The notes beneath the pieces were generated by a model. That model was not told the origin of the DNA. It saw nothing but the letters and a program-made list of their open reading frames with translations, and made no database searches. Shown here piece by piece: positions 24,701 to 36,470 of a stretch of 64,000 nt of DNA; positions within the stretch are counted from its first letter, which is position 1, and each line of letters opens with the position of its first letter. Source of the DNA: Hedera helix (lineage: Eukaryota > Streptophyta > Magnoliopsida > Apiales > Araliaceae); NCBI GenBank assembly GCA_947179155.2, contig OX359266.1, positions 40,325,039 through 40,389,038 on the forward strand. Direction: 5' to 3'. Position numbers and translations under genes: made by a program.

Positions 24701-27700
24701 AACTTCTCCTATATGTACTTAATATGAACATATATTCTCTACCTCACTTACTTTTCCATGACATGTGCTAATCTATTTTGAATTTTATTTTACTTGCACA
24801 GTTGCATATATCCCAATACAAAAAACTCCACTCCCAAGTTAAATTTGAATATAATACTCCAAGTTCAATAAAGGTAAAATTAGAAAGCTATTTTTTAAAA
24901 AAAAAAAACTATTTGAAATGTCATTTTATTGAACTTTGTGGCACTTGAAATTTTGTATTATAAAATGGACCGGAGGAAGTATTTTGTTATTTTTGCATCC
25001 TAAATTTGGTTTGTGACTTTTATCATAGTACTTGGTAGCAATAATATATTGAAAATCCATTCTTTCATTTAAAACTCTTCGCTTTTTTCTATTAAAGGTG
25101 ATACATTCTTTTTTAGAAGTGGGTATAGGGTCTGTTCCAATTTTAGTATGACAATTAAAAGTAACTTAAACATTAATGTACGAATTTAACTTTGTAAACG
25201 GTTGGATAAACTAGATTTTTAATGTTGTCCCTATTAAATTTTGTGGGCCCAATAAACTTTTAATATATATTTCAGTCTCATAAAAGAAGGTTGCACTGGT
25301 AATATTAAATGCTAAAGGTGAAGTTTTGATAAATTTGAGACATCCTAAAATTTTGTGATATGGGATTGATGAACTCTTGAATTGCTACCTTGATTTAATT
25401 TTTCCCAAAGTAATAAATGTTGCCCCATATTTTGATACGTTTCTCCCTACGGTTATCAGTTACTGAGAGAAAACTTGGATATTTCTTGGATTCATTTGTT
25501 TGATCTCCCCTTGCTTTCTAGGAATTAAAGGCTGCTACATTATTTCTAGGGAATTGATATTTTCACAAGCAAAAATAATAGTTCCTCAAGTTCCCTCTCT
25601 CATGAATAGTAGATGGGTCCCACACTCATGTGAGGGAGATTTTGTGAAAATATCAATTCCCTATTTCTATTTTAGAATGGATCTAAATAAAGTCACTGTT
25701 TAAAGGCTTTAGCTATTTAATAAAGTATTTCACCTCTTGTACTGGTCCTGTTTGCTGGACAGTACTTCCACACTCTCATTCGAAAGATTAGGTGCATTAT
25801 TACCTTACCAAAGAGGGTTTCTCTGCATCAATGCTTTTTAAGACTATCTATTGTAGCCAAGAGGAACGCTATTGCATTTTTTTATTTTCTTTAGTTTAGT
25901 TATTATAATGGTCATGAATTTTGAAACAGTCATTATGATTCCCATTCTGTTTTTATATTTTTTGGTCCATTATTTCATTTCAATTCACCATGAAGTTGTA
26001 CTCTTCAAGTGGAAACGTAGAAGTGTTGAGTGGTCATCCAGATAATATAATATTCTGCTTACTGTTAATAGTGTGCATCCTTTTCTTCATTACTGATATT
26101 GGAAGTAATTTGTTCTGATAATATGTAATATGTTCTTTCATGTGTATGTGCTTGTACCTATCGAGATTTTTAGGGAACATATTGGTTTATTGAGTATGAG
26201 ATGCTTATGATTTTTACAGCACCAGGCTTCCAATGAAAAAGTTACTGCCATGAGGCATGCCTTGGAAGATTCTGAGAGAAGAATTATAAACTTGACCAAA
26301 TCTTTTCACATGTATTGTGATATGAAAGGAGAACCAGGTTCTGCTGACACTATTGTATTAGTTAATGAGCATTTGACGAGAAGAACATGTTACCGGTTTT
26401 TACGCTTGGACTTACAGGTCGCTATTTTTGCTATGTTAAAAGTTTCATATACGAAGAAATTTTCTTATGTCACTGAGAGACATCTTTTTTGCCATTTATT
26501 CAGTTGTGGGACATTGACAATCTGGAGAGTAGGAATGGGCATCATAATGTTGTCCTCCACTACCTCAGCTTTATCACTCAGAGGTGGCTTTGCAAGATTT
26601 TTATTTATTTTTTAATTTTAAAAACTCCTACTTGTTATTATTAGCTTCTTGCTTCTATATGCACACTTTACTCTTCTCAGATGTCCCTCTGTTGATATTT
26701 TCAGGTTAACTTTTTCTTCTACTCCAGTTTCAATCATTTCCATTACTAATGATTTGAACGATATAAACATCAAGGTAATGCATTCATTTTCCTACTGAAG
26801 TTGTTTCACACTTTCACTTCTTTATGTTGTCTCAAGTGTGTGCTTGATGCAGTACTTTTTTGGTCAGTAGAATTTACCAGATATGGATGCTTGCACTGCA
26901 TTTACATTTGTGTTTAATGCTGAGTCCACAAGGAAGTATACTGGTCCTAAAAGTTTGGCAGAGGAGACACAAGTAAGTTTACAGATTTATTTTATCTTTC
27001 TTAGTCTCTGGAACAGTATCCCATGGTCCCCAAGCACAGGCACAAAAACAAAAATGAATTGGAAGTTGAGAAAGTATCTGTCTCTGATTTCCAAAGCCAC
27101 TTCACTATTCTACAGCCTCTAGAGATTTGCATTTCCCAGATCTTTATATTTATTTTTTTATTTTTCCTCCTAGGGTTAAATATGACTGCTTACAAGTAGT
27201 TGATTCTGAGTTTTATAGTTTTACAACTAGACCAAAGTGGAATTCATGAGATACATTACAACTAAAGATATCAGTTGCAGGCGTATTACTGGATGAATTA
27301 AGTTCATATCCTCCCCTTTCATGTTGACTAATTTCATTTTATTCAATTTAGTTTTAATTCGAACACGCAGAATCCTGAACTACTTTTACTGCAGTCCCTT
27401 CTAGACATGTCAACAGCTAAACCTGCCTGAATTGATGTTGTTCCTTTTGTTATAGCAGTCACATCATTGGGTTTGTCCATTTGATGTTAATGCAATTTGT
27501 TTATGGGGAATGCCCCTTGCCACTGTAATTGTCTGTCCTTCTAATGTAAATGTTACTTAGCAAAATAAGAAAAGAAAAAAAAAAGAACACTTATCACTTT
27601 GTAGATTTTTGGTCAGAAGAAGTATCATAAATGATTTTTAGGACTCGTTGCCTTCAGAATTTTAGCTTGGGTTCAATGTTTTCATTGTTTCAACTTTCAA

Positions 27701-30071
27701 TCTAAAAGTGTATCAATGGGGGAAAAAATTGCATTACATTATGAGGAAAAGTTTAATTTAAACTTACCCATTAAGGAAAAATTTACTTGTAAATAGTCAA
27801 ATGTGATAGATTTATTATTTGATTCTGTTTTCATTTTTTGGTACTGTTATATGCAGATAAGCAGTTCACTTCTTGGTAATATGTTAGATGTGGTTGAGGA
27901 GGTACAAGTGGCACGGATAGAACTTCAAAATCTCATTAAGAGTACTTTTAGCTCTCAGTCAGGTAAAATTTGTCCTCCTGCCATTGGAGTTTTTGCAGCA
28001 GATAAGTTCATGTCTAATCTTTTAGTAACATTGAGTCAACCTTGACTTATGAGATAATGATGCTTTCGAAATTAGATCCATGTCATATCCTATACAACAG
28101 CTTCATAACCAGAATTGTCTTTTCAGAGTGATCATAGTTATTACTGACTCGAAAGTTAGGTGCCCCTAGGAGGAGAAAAAGACAGTTATTTATTGTCCTA
28201 TAGTTCTTGGGTCATGTGAATTTGTATTTCTGGGTAATGTCCAATTCCCAAACGGTGGTGGTATTCGATATAAATTTTTGATTATTTTGTAATAATACAG
28301 TTCTTTATGCACAATTGGGTTGTAAAAAGGCATATATAAACAATGTTCTAAAAGGCGCTAAACGGGCTGCGGGTGGCCGGAGGTGCCTAGACGGAATTTT
28401 TTATTTTAAACTAATTTTAATATTTTATTTTACAATTATCCAAACAAAATAATAATATAAAGCAAAATAATCTATAATAAAGACAATAAAGACATTTGCT
28501 TAAAATTCAAACACATATTCATATTGTCAATGTCAAGGTTCAAACCCAAACTTGCAATTGTTCAAATTCATACACAAACAAATAATAAAAAATACAAACT
28601 AATAGTCCTCATCTCTATATCCCTCTATATCTTTAACTTTTTTTTTCCATATCTCTTCAAGATAATGTCCCCATCGGACTCACACTCCTCATCTCTCTCT
28701 TCTTCTGTGTCATCATCAAACAAAAAATATTCTTCATGGAATTCTCCGACTTTAACATTGTTACTACTTCTCTTAGGCTCTAACACGGTATCTGTTCCTG
28801 ATGCCAACATTGTTACTACTTCTCCTAGGCTCTAGCATGTTATCTGCTCCGGATGCTTCACCAACTGCATCTCAAATAAGGTCCAAACAATCTTCAACTT
28901 TATCATCCACTCCCACGACGTCGTTTTGTAGCTTAGTTATTAAAATAAAATAAAAATAATTGGAATCTTAATTTCTCTGCTTAGACCCGCCTAATTTCTC
29001 TGTCTTACCCGCCTAAGCCCGTCTAATTTCCTGGTGGGATTTTTTTTCTCCCTTGGGCCTTGGGCCTAGGCGTGGCGGCAGGGGGGCCTAGCGCCTAGGT
29101 GGGGACTAATCGGACTTAGGCGAGGATTTTTAGAACACTGTAGATAAAATATGCCACGTGTGAGTTAATTACAACTAGGCCTAACAATCCATTAAGTCAT
29201 GTGATCCTTTTACCTCAACCAGTTGCCTCAACAAAAAGGTGACTGATGCTTGTATGACCATCTATTGGTTTGGTCATTTTGTTGGAGCTTCAATATATTT
29301 TTTACCAAGATTGTTTTAATTGTGATGAACAGGATATTTGAACCTTCCGTTAGTTTGTTAGTTGAATTAATAATAATGGGGTCATCTGACTCATGACTCA
29401 CAAAAGACGAGACCATGTCCATGGTGTTTCCCCAAGTGTTAATTTTTCTTTTGTTTTTGTTTTCTCAAATTCACATATTATACTTGGATAAAGTGCTTTA
29501 ATTGTTTGACTGTCATTGCTTCTGTATTTATGAAGGAGGGTATATGTCTCTTGCATCACAAACCAATACTATTGTCTTATTTTTCTCTTTATTATTAAGA
29601 AAGAAGTCTTGGTATACCCTGCATTTGTATGCATGTGTAATATAACTTTCATTCTTGCTTGCAGTTGAGCAGCTTGATCTGCAGCTTTGTTTCATTGATT
29701 TTAAGAGTGGTAGAAAAGTAACTATCACTTTTGACTTGTCCTGTTTGAAAAGGTATGATCCTATAGAATAGTGTCTAGACTGTTGCAATGACTACAATAT
29801 TTGTACTTCTGGGTGATAATTTTGTTTAGATAATGACCTTGCTTATTAAACCGTCACATGTTTTTTTTCCTGGTTTTTGAACAGTGGGGTATATCCTTCC
29901 GAGATCCTTCCCTCTCAGATGACAGCTCCAGCAGATGAGACACAAAATTCCTCGTCTCAACAACTTTTAGCTGAAGTTAGAGCTGTTGTTCAGAGTCTTA
30001 GAGTTGGATATTTAAGGATTATACGAACATGTAGGTGCATTTCCCAGGTGATTGAAGCGTCAAGCAGATAA
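18707..30071 (+). CDS. KNL1: Kinetochore scaffold protein KNL1/Spc7 (16 exons)
   Basis: KNL1 is the outer-kinetochore scaffold of the KMN network; it links microtubule attachment to the spindle checkpoint. Proposed exons: 18707-19058, 20098-20807, 21432-22844, 23140-23454, 23580-23651, 23802-23882, 24058-24095, 24198-24285, 24360-24494, 26220-26417, 26504-26583, 26705-26774, 26871-26972, 27857-27962, 29665-29752, 29885-30071. All phases join, giving 1,344 residues. An RVSF protein-phosphatase-1 docking motif lies at residues 21-24, followed by SVHIF and an acidic stretch. A MELT-like MDST is at 149-152. A long disordered Ser/Pro-rich middle runs to about 930. A coiled-coil Spc7 region spans about 955-1130, and the C-terminal part fits the RWD region. 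Intron 1 is best read as GC-AG. Exon 4 has an alternative in-frame donor at 23401. Introns 9 and 14 carry MITEs. Confidence 0.85.
19059..20097 (+). other. KNL1 intron 1: GC-AG intron with tandem NAGNAG acceptor
   Basis: The only donor that keeps the family reading NDxDHFFGPVSASF in frame is ACG followed by GCAAGT at 19059, a classic GC-type donor. The acceptor region reads CTAGCAG, so splicing after TAG (exon from 20095) or after CAG (exon from 20098) both keep frame and differ by one residue. Confidence 0.65.
25548..25662. mobile_element. Short palindromic MITE in KNL1 intron 9
   Basis: 115 bp with perfect 21-bp terminal inverted repeats beginning AGGGAATTGATATTTTCACA. It is flanked by ATTTCT on both sides (25542-25547 and 25663-25668). 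If one base is trimmed from each end, TA flanks are also possible, so the superfamily is unclear. A related copy lies at 35156-35312. Confidence 0.7.
28341..29140. mobile_element. hAT-type non-autonomous element in KNL1 intron 14
   Basis: 800 bp. The left end reads CAATGTTCTAAAAGG and the right end in reverse reads CAGTGTTCTAAAAATCC. It is flanked by 8-bp direct repeats TATATAAA (28333-28340) and TAGATAAA (29141-29148), 7 of 8 matching. It has GC-rich subterminal blocks containing CCTAGGCG-like motifs. Short frames inside (for example 28625-28810 minus, acidic) show no recognisable transposase. Confidence 0.75.
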
Positions 30072-31815
30072 CAGGATCAGCCTCAAACAGGTTCCTTTTG
30101 TGAAATAGTCACAAAAGGGACTAGAATTACCAGCAACTTGTATGATCCCAATCTTGTATTTCAGTTTGCTGGAAGACTAAGATGCATGATTGATGGATTG
30201 CAAGTCCTATCCAGATATCTTCTGGGCAATCAAGGTTTAATCATAGAAATTCATAGCAAAAGGATCAGGCAGCTATCTGATTGATACCTTAAGAAATTGC
30301 TGTATGATTGTTTGAAATGATTCATCTCGACATTCTTGAAGTTCAAGTTTGATTACCCTGGAAAACAAGTTGGTTTTCCAAGTTTATGCATACTCTCGTA
30401 TGTTAGTGGTTTTTATATGAAATTTCATCTAAACTGGTGAATGACTTGGGTGTATGGACTCTGTATTGCAAGTGTCATAACCGGTACATGAGCTTGGATT
30501 CAGGAACAGGAATATGTTTCCTTTACAAACGGGCTTTTATTCGGAATGAGAGCTCTGGACTTGGTTGATTTATGGCAACAGGAGATTAAAAGCCTTAGTA
30601 GTGACAGCTCTGTGATACTCAAGAACCAGTTTGAGTCACACTGGTCTGTTTTAAAATTAAAAATATATTTATAAAATGATAATTTTTAGTGATAAATTTA
30701 TTTATCAAATTTATTCTCGACATTAGTTAAAAATACAGTATAAATAGCATGGTTTGTTAGAAATTTTATATTATTTTATAATTAAAAATAAAAATATATT
30801 TTTAATTTTGAAACATATAAAAAAGGAGATGGATCGTTAGTTTAAAAATGAATTGACTAATTTATTAGTAGAAAATTTGGTTTGACCAGTCTTTATTGGG
30901 GGGCATGGCACTGCATGCAAGACTTTAAGTTGGCTACCAGCTGCACCACCCAGTGCCCAGTGGTGTGTTGAGATCTTGAAATTGAATCAAACAGATTTTG
31001 TTTGTATTTAAAGGGGAAAGGAGGGGAACTTGCTTAGTTAGATAAAATATCTTGTTGATCATTATGTGAAATATCTAAAATTTATTCTTATTATTAATAT
31101 TAGTGGAGACAACCCAGAGTACTACTGGTCAGCATAAGGAAATGGCCTTTTTTCCTTTCAAGTAGATATTTTATGAATTTGGCTCCCCTACATTCTACAT
31201 TTCTTTCAATTCTATTCGATATATCTTATTTTTATAATTTTAGATAATATAAGTCAATTAATTTATAATATTAAATAGTATAAATATTTTAAAAAAAACA
31301 ATGAAATATTTTCTCATCATTTGATAAATATGTAAATATGTAAATTTTTGGTCAAAATTTCAGTTATTGAAAATTATTTTAAACTTATATCAGTAAAAAT
31401 ATTTTTAATAATTCTAATTTGGTGAGATTGATATTAATATTATCAACTGTTTGATTAACAAAGTCCAGGATACGTGGAAACTAAAAGAAACCGTGAATAA
31501 AAAACGGCGTGACGTTTGAAACTAGCGAGTATACCCAGATTTAGTACAATACATAACAGCAGTAGTATGGAAGTAAATTCCACCGTCAAAACCTAATTAA
31601 AACAGAGTCGTTGAGGAAACCAGAGAAATCTTTGTTGATAGCTTCTTTTAAATTAGGCTTGAACTCACATGTCTTGTCATTGTGCGTCAAGTGGATGATT
31701 TATTTTGTAGCTTACTTTTATGTCTTCTTACTTAAAATATGCATTCGGTATCAATCAGTATGTATATTAATTTATTAAAATATATTGTTTTTACAAAGAA
31801 AATGGTATTTATGCT
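30072..31815 (+). other. KNL1 3' UTR and intergenic sequence
   Basis: The first 400-500 bases after the stop at 30069-30071 have transcript-like composition and are probably the 3' UTR. Beyond about 30650 the sequence is AT-rich and non-coding, with no bounded repeat seen. Confidence 0.4.
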
Positions 31816-32364
31816 TCAAATGTGACGCCCCCAAATCTAGGCCCACACAGTCCAAACTTGAGTCGTCAAAAGACTACAACAAAATTATTACAACAAAGCA
31901 CAACGTACAACAATACCGTGTATAATAATACACAACTAAGTCTTCACTATTATTGCCACACTATTTTACAACACGTGAAGACTATGATAGCTATTCCTCG
32001 GACCCTCACTCCATCCCCCGGCTAGACCCAGCTACGTTCTCATCTCCTGTTGAAAAATAATGGAACAAAAGGGTGAGCTCAAATAGCCCAGTAAGAAATA
32101 TCATGACTAAGATAATGACGAATAAATTATCATTAGCCTTCAACAGTTGAGTTCCTGATAGAATACAACAGACTACAAGGTTTATATCAGAAACTGCAGT
32201 TAAATTCTTAAACAACGTTCAGATCAATAATAGCAGCGGAATGAGCAATCTATTAGAAGAATAATGTAGACTATAATGTCCACTCGCTTATCTTTTTAGT
32301 AAAAATATCATCAATTTTTATCACCTGAAATACCATTAGTCATGATAATATAAATTCACAGTTC

Positions 32365-32720
32365 CTGATCATAATCATGCAGATCAACAGTTCATATTTG
32401 CACTACGGGCCAAAGACATTTAATATAACACCAACGGTCATGATTATACCAGATTCAGCCTTTGGTCATAATCATACCAATCAACAGTTCATCTTTGCAC
32501 TACGGGCCAAAGATAACATTCAATATAGCACCAGCGGTCATGATTATACCAAATTCAGCCTTTGGTCATAATCATACCAAACAACAGTTCATCTATGCAC
32601 TACGGGCCAAAGAGAACTTTCAATATAACAACAACGGTCATGATTATACCAGATTCAGCCTTTGGTCATAATCATACCAAACAACAGTTCATCTATGCAC
32701 TACGGGCTAAAGAGAACTTT
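32365..32720 (-). repeat. 100-bp tandem repeat in solo LTR C
   Basis: The core TTTGGTCATAATCATACCA recurs at 32461, 32561 and 32661, a 100-bp period, with a partial copy to the left. The overlapping 64- and 69-residue frames here are products of the repeat, not genes. Copies A and B hold about one and a half units. Confidence 0.85.
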
Positions 32721-33164
32721 CACCACGTGCCATAAAAGACACCGAACAGATGTATCGCCTTTAACCTAGTATATCGCCTTTAACCTATCATCTGTTCAAC
32801 AAATATATCACATCTGTGCCCCCGACCACAGATATTCACAACAGCTTGATTCTTGATGATTAGTACAAATAATAGTGATACAATTGATGAACAGAAGAAA
32901 CAGGATAAACAATAAGTATCGGAAGTTTACTTTGTGCAGATTCAAATAATGTCCAAATTGTCAACATGATGTGGAGTGAAATTTAAAAATGTTATTCAAG
33001 ATTCTCAGTTCAGAATAACGGTTACAGTTCAATAGAAAGATTCAGAAAATAGGAAGGTTCAGTTGAAATAATGAAGTTCAACTATTATGGAACATATAAT
33101 ATTTTCAGGAATTATAGAAGCAATAGTTCCATAATAAGTTTCGATTCAGGAGTATGAAAGAAAA

Positions 33165-33485
33165 TAATATCCCTTACCGTAGCAAGTTCAAGAGTGTAAA
33201 AAAATGACATTTCTTACCGTAGTAAATTTAAGAGTTTGAAATGAATGGTATTTCTTACCGTAGTAAGTTTAAATAATAGAATATGAAAGAAGACGATATT
33301 CCTTACCACAGTAAATTTAAGAGTTTGAAAAGAATGACATTTCTTACCGTAGTAAGTTCAAGAGTGTAAAAAAAAAAATGACATTTCTTACCATAGTAAG
33401 TTTAAGAATATGAAGGAAAATGACATTCCTTACCGTAGTAAGTTCAAGAGTGTAAAAAAATGACATTTCTTACTTTAACACGTGA
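33165..33485 (-). repeat. Short tandem array of TTACCGTAGTAAG units in solo LTR C
   Basis: About seven units spaced roughly 38-46 bp, each containing CTTACCGTAGTAAG or a one- or two-base variant. Copy B has only isolated units (such as ACGGTAAGGGAT on its sense strand), so this array grew in copy C. Confidence 0.8.
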
Positions 33486-33659
33486 CTGGATATTGATTTA
33501 AATGAGGTTGATCAACCTATATATTTTTAATATAATCAGTAAATATCACATATAAAAATTCATGGTGCGTACTAACTCGTATATTATAAATTTGTTAAAA
33601 GTGATTTGATCAAATAGTATAATATAATAACAAAATAATAAAAACTTAAAATTAAATTA

Positions 33660-33795
33660 CTATTCTCGAAGTTACTATTCAGGGGTTACTGTTCACTCGC
33701 GGGTTACTATTCATCCCGGAGTTACTATTCATCCCGAGGTTACTATTCATTCCGAGGTTACTATTCATTCACGGCGTTACTATTCACAGTATATA
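33660..33795 (-). repeat. Short direct repeats of GTTACTATTC in solo LTR C
   Basis: Seven or so units of about 20 bp, each GTTACTATTCA followed by a short C/G-bearing spacer. They were not seen in copies A and B at the same place. Confidence 0.75.
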
Positions 33796-34189
33796 AAAAA
33801 TATATAATTTTTCAAAATAAAGTCTTCCAAAAAAAGTCTTTTAAAGGAAGATTTGTGAATACCGTGAAAATAGGAATTTATGAAATAACTACTCTTTAAT
33901 AAAAGACTTACTTGAAAAATTCCTGCACTCCTTTTGGCTTTCAAACTCTCAAAATAGCCTTACTATTATCAGAGAAAACTCATAAAATTCTTATAGAAAA
34001 ATTTTATGTTTTAGGTGTGATTTTTCTATTCAGCTGAACAAACTATTTATAGGAGAAAAGAAGTTACTATGCGTGGTAGGTGAGCAGAAAATTTTTCAGC
34101 AGAGGCTGCTGCGCAGCCTCCGCCAACTCTCAGCAACCAAAATCACATTTCTCACATTTCATGTGGGCCCCACGATGGGTCCCACATGT

Positions 34190-34252
34190 TTCTTACTATT
34201 CACGTACTATTCACGTCACTATTCACGTCACTATTCACGTTACTATTTCAAA
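34190..34252 (-). repeat. Short direct repeats of ACTATTCACGT in solo LTR C
   Basis: Four or five 13-14-bp units of ACTATTCACGT(C). They produce a spurious HYSRHYSR-like peptide in one frame. Copy A has a single unit at the matching position. Confidence 0.75.
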
Positions 34253-35155
34253 TAGTAACATTTTTTTTTATTTTTTTTTATTTTTATATTTATATTTATT
34301 CTTCCGGTAGGTCCAACATATAAAATAAAATAATGCTACAACAATAATTCAACAATAATGTAATAAACACGTTACAGATTATTATTAATTTAATAATATA
34401 AATTACAGTATATTTGTAACTGTGACAATTATTAGGTTCAATAATTTTAAAAACAGTGCAGCAACAATTATTGACTCAATGATATAAAATACAGTGTAAT
34501 GACAATTATTAAATCAATAATGCAAAATACTGTGTAACAACAATAATTGAATTGATAATATAAAATATTATGCAGTGACAATTATCGATGAAATGATGCG
34601 TAACAGTTACGGTGTCAATAATATGAGACACTGTGTAATACCGTGTGCTACTGTAGAATACCGTGTGCCATAATAAAATACCATAAATTACCGTATGTTA
34701 CTATTCTTTTATCACCGGTATTTTAACAGTTAACACCGTTGACTATTTTTATTTAAAAAGGTTACTTCTGTCGTTTTCTATATCCGACAATTATTCCGTT
34801 GTGGGCTCCACCAATAATTAGTTATTTCGGCGCCGTCGTACGGCCCGAATATTCCCCGACAAAACGAATATTCCCCGACAAAAAGAATATTGTCCAACAA
34901 AATAAAATTTGCACATAACATCCTTAACTTTCAATTTTGTCAATTTAACCACTTACTGTTTCATGAAAAAATATATATGAAGAAAAATTAAATTTTATAT
35001 TTCATAAAATTCGGGGTCTTACATCAAATGTTTTTATTTGCACCATTTTAATCTTATAATAAAATATATTGAGTGTAAATATCAATTTACTTCTATTATT
35101 TTGTTGGATGATGATAGTTGGATAGTAGTGTATTAATGTTTTTTTTTATTTTAAG

Positions 35156-35312
35156 GAATTGATATTTTTACAAGCAAATTTAATATTTTTGTAATATTAA
35201 ATGAGACTCGCTTATAAAAATATCAAATTAACTATACAAGTTAATTTAATATTTTCACAAGATTAATTAGGATCCACTTATAAAAATATTAACTCGTAAA
35301 AATATCAATTTT
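35156..35312. mobile_element. MITE related to the one at 25548-25662
   Basis: The left end reads AGGAATTGATATTTTTACAA and the right end is the reverse complement of AATTGATATTTTTAC. The shared ends mark one small family. Target duplication not resolved. Confidence 0.5.
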
Positions 35313-35378
35313 CTATTTTTATTGTAATTTCAAAGTTCTAATGACTTATTTATATGAGTGAGAGCGTAGGCATGTGTC

Positions 35379-35700
35379 TGGGTATTCATTTGGTCCGAAT
35401 TAGACCGGTATCGAACTTATCAAAATTTTAATACCGAAACCGGTTAGATTGATTCGGTATATCGGTAAATCGGTACGGTTTCGGTTTAACAAAAAATTAT
35501 TATTATTATTAATTATTTAATTAATAATAATAATAATAAATTAATAAAACCAATACAACTGGTACGTACCGATATGTACCGAACCAAAAAGTGACGAATC
35601 AATATTGAACCAGTCTATTTTATATCGAATCGACTGATTCAAACTGATCCAATTAACCAAAAAATTGAAAAATTGAAGAAAAAAAAAATGAGTAGCCCTA
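35379..35700. mobile_element. hAT-type MITE
   Basis: 322 bp between perfect 8-bp direct repeats CATGTGTC (35371-35378 and 35701-35708). The ends are short and imperfect (TGGGTATTCAT and, in reverse, TAGGGCTACTCAT), of the TAGGG type common in plant hAT MITEs. The interior is repetitive (CGGTATCG-like motifs) and a 66-residue frame inside is not a gene. Confidence 0.7.
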
Positions 35701-35708
35701 CATGTGTC

Positions 35709-35782
35709 CACTTGATTCGCCCAAACAGGTGGCTTTGGCAAAGGGCCTAAACTTATCCTTCATATAGAACTCTAAATTTGAA

Positions 35783-35821
<39 letters not shown>

Positions 35822-36385
35822 TTAACATTAGCCCCTAAATTAAAGTTTTTATTATTTTATTTTTTTAACTTAATAATATTTTATTTTTCTAGAACTAATA
35901 GGTATAAAATAACCTGGCCCTCTCCCTAATTGACCTTCATGCCTAACACGAGATGCACAAATAAAAGAAAAGTCAGAAGGCTTCGTAAAAAAATGTCAAG
36001 ACGTAGGAGAGATTGTTGGTCGGCGGTGGAATAGAATTTGTTACACAACAGTATGTATAGCTCATCTCATACCTATCTATAAACATGATTAATATTTACT
36101 ACACACCAACCCATATTTATTTTCAAATAGTGATAACAATAATTTTATAATCTCAAAAGTGTATACACCTTTTCCGGTGGAGGGACCAATAGCCTGGTAG
36201 AAAAAGTGGGGACCTTACTTTTCATTTTCATGAAAGAGTGACCATGTCCCACCTCTCCTCTGCACTTTTTATCATCACTGTAATATTTTTTTCATTTTAT
36301 TATTATTATTTTTGTGAATGTTCCTACAAAAAAGATAAAGCCAAAGAACTTCTAAGACCATCACCTCACCTCCATCTAAGGAAAA
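35709..36385. other. Region upstream of the COL9-like gene
   Basis: Starts with an AT microsatellite ((TA)n at about 35781-35822), then AT-rich sequence that probably includes the COL9-like promoter. No gene seen. Confidence 0.4.
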
Positions 36386-36400
36386 GAGAGAGAGAGAGAG
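36386..36400 (+). repeat. GA dinucleotide repeat in the COL9-like leader
   Basis: A pure (AG)n run close to the likely transcription start. GA repeats in leaders can bind plant BBR/BPC proteins; that function here is inference. Confidence 0.5.
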
Positions 36401-36470
36401 TCTAGAAAGGCCTGATCTTTCTTATTGGGTTTTTATATTTTACAGTGTAAGAGAAAGCTGCTGTAAGAAA

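Larger units (their letters stand above)
31821..35023 (-). mobile_element. Solo LTR, copy C of a 2.6-3.2 kb family
   Basis: The plus-strand ends are TGTGACGCCCCC and GGGGTCTTACA; sense is minus. It is flanked by a perfect 5-bp duplication TCAAA at 31816-31820 and 35024-35028. The conserved TATAAATA lies at 34044-34051 (minus). At 3,203 bp it is the longest of the three copies because of four expanded tandem arrays, annotated separately. No retrotransposon coding region adjoins it. Confidence 0.87.

Noticed and set aside
32377..32671. Two overlapping 64-69 residue frames
   Set aside because: They arise from the 100-bp tandem repeat in solo LTR C and repeat the same peptide.
33165..33485. Regularly spaced short repeats resembling a CRISPR array
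   Set aside because: The units are imperfect, the spacers are themselves similar, they lie in a plant LTR, and there are no cas genes.
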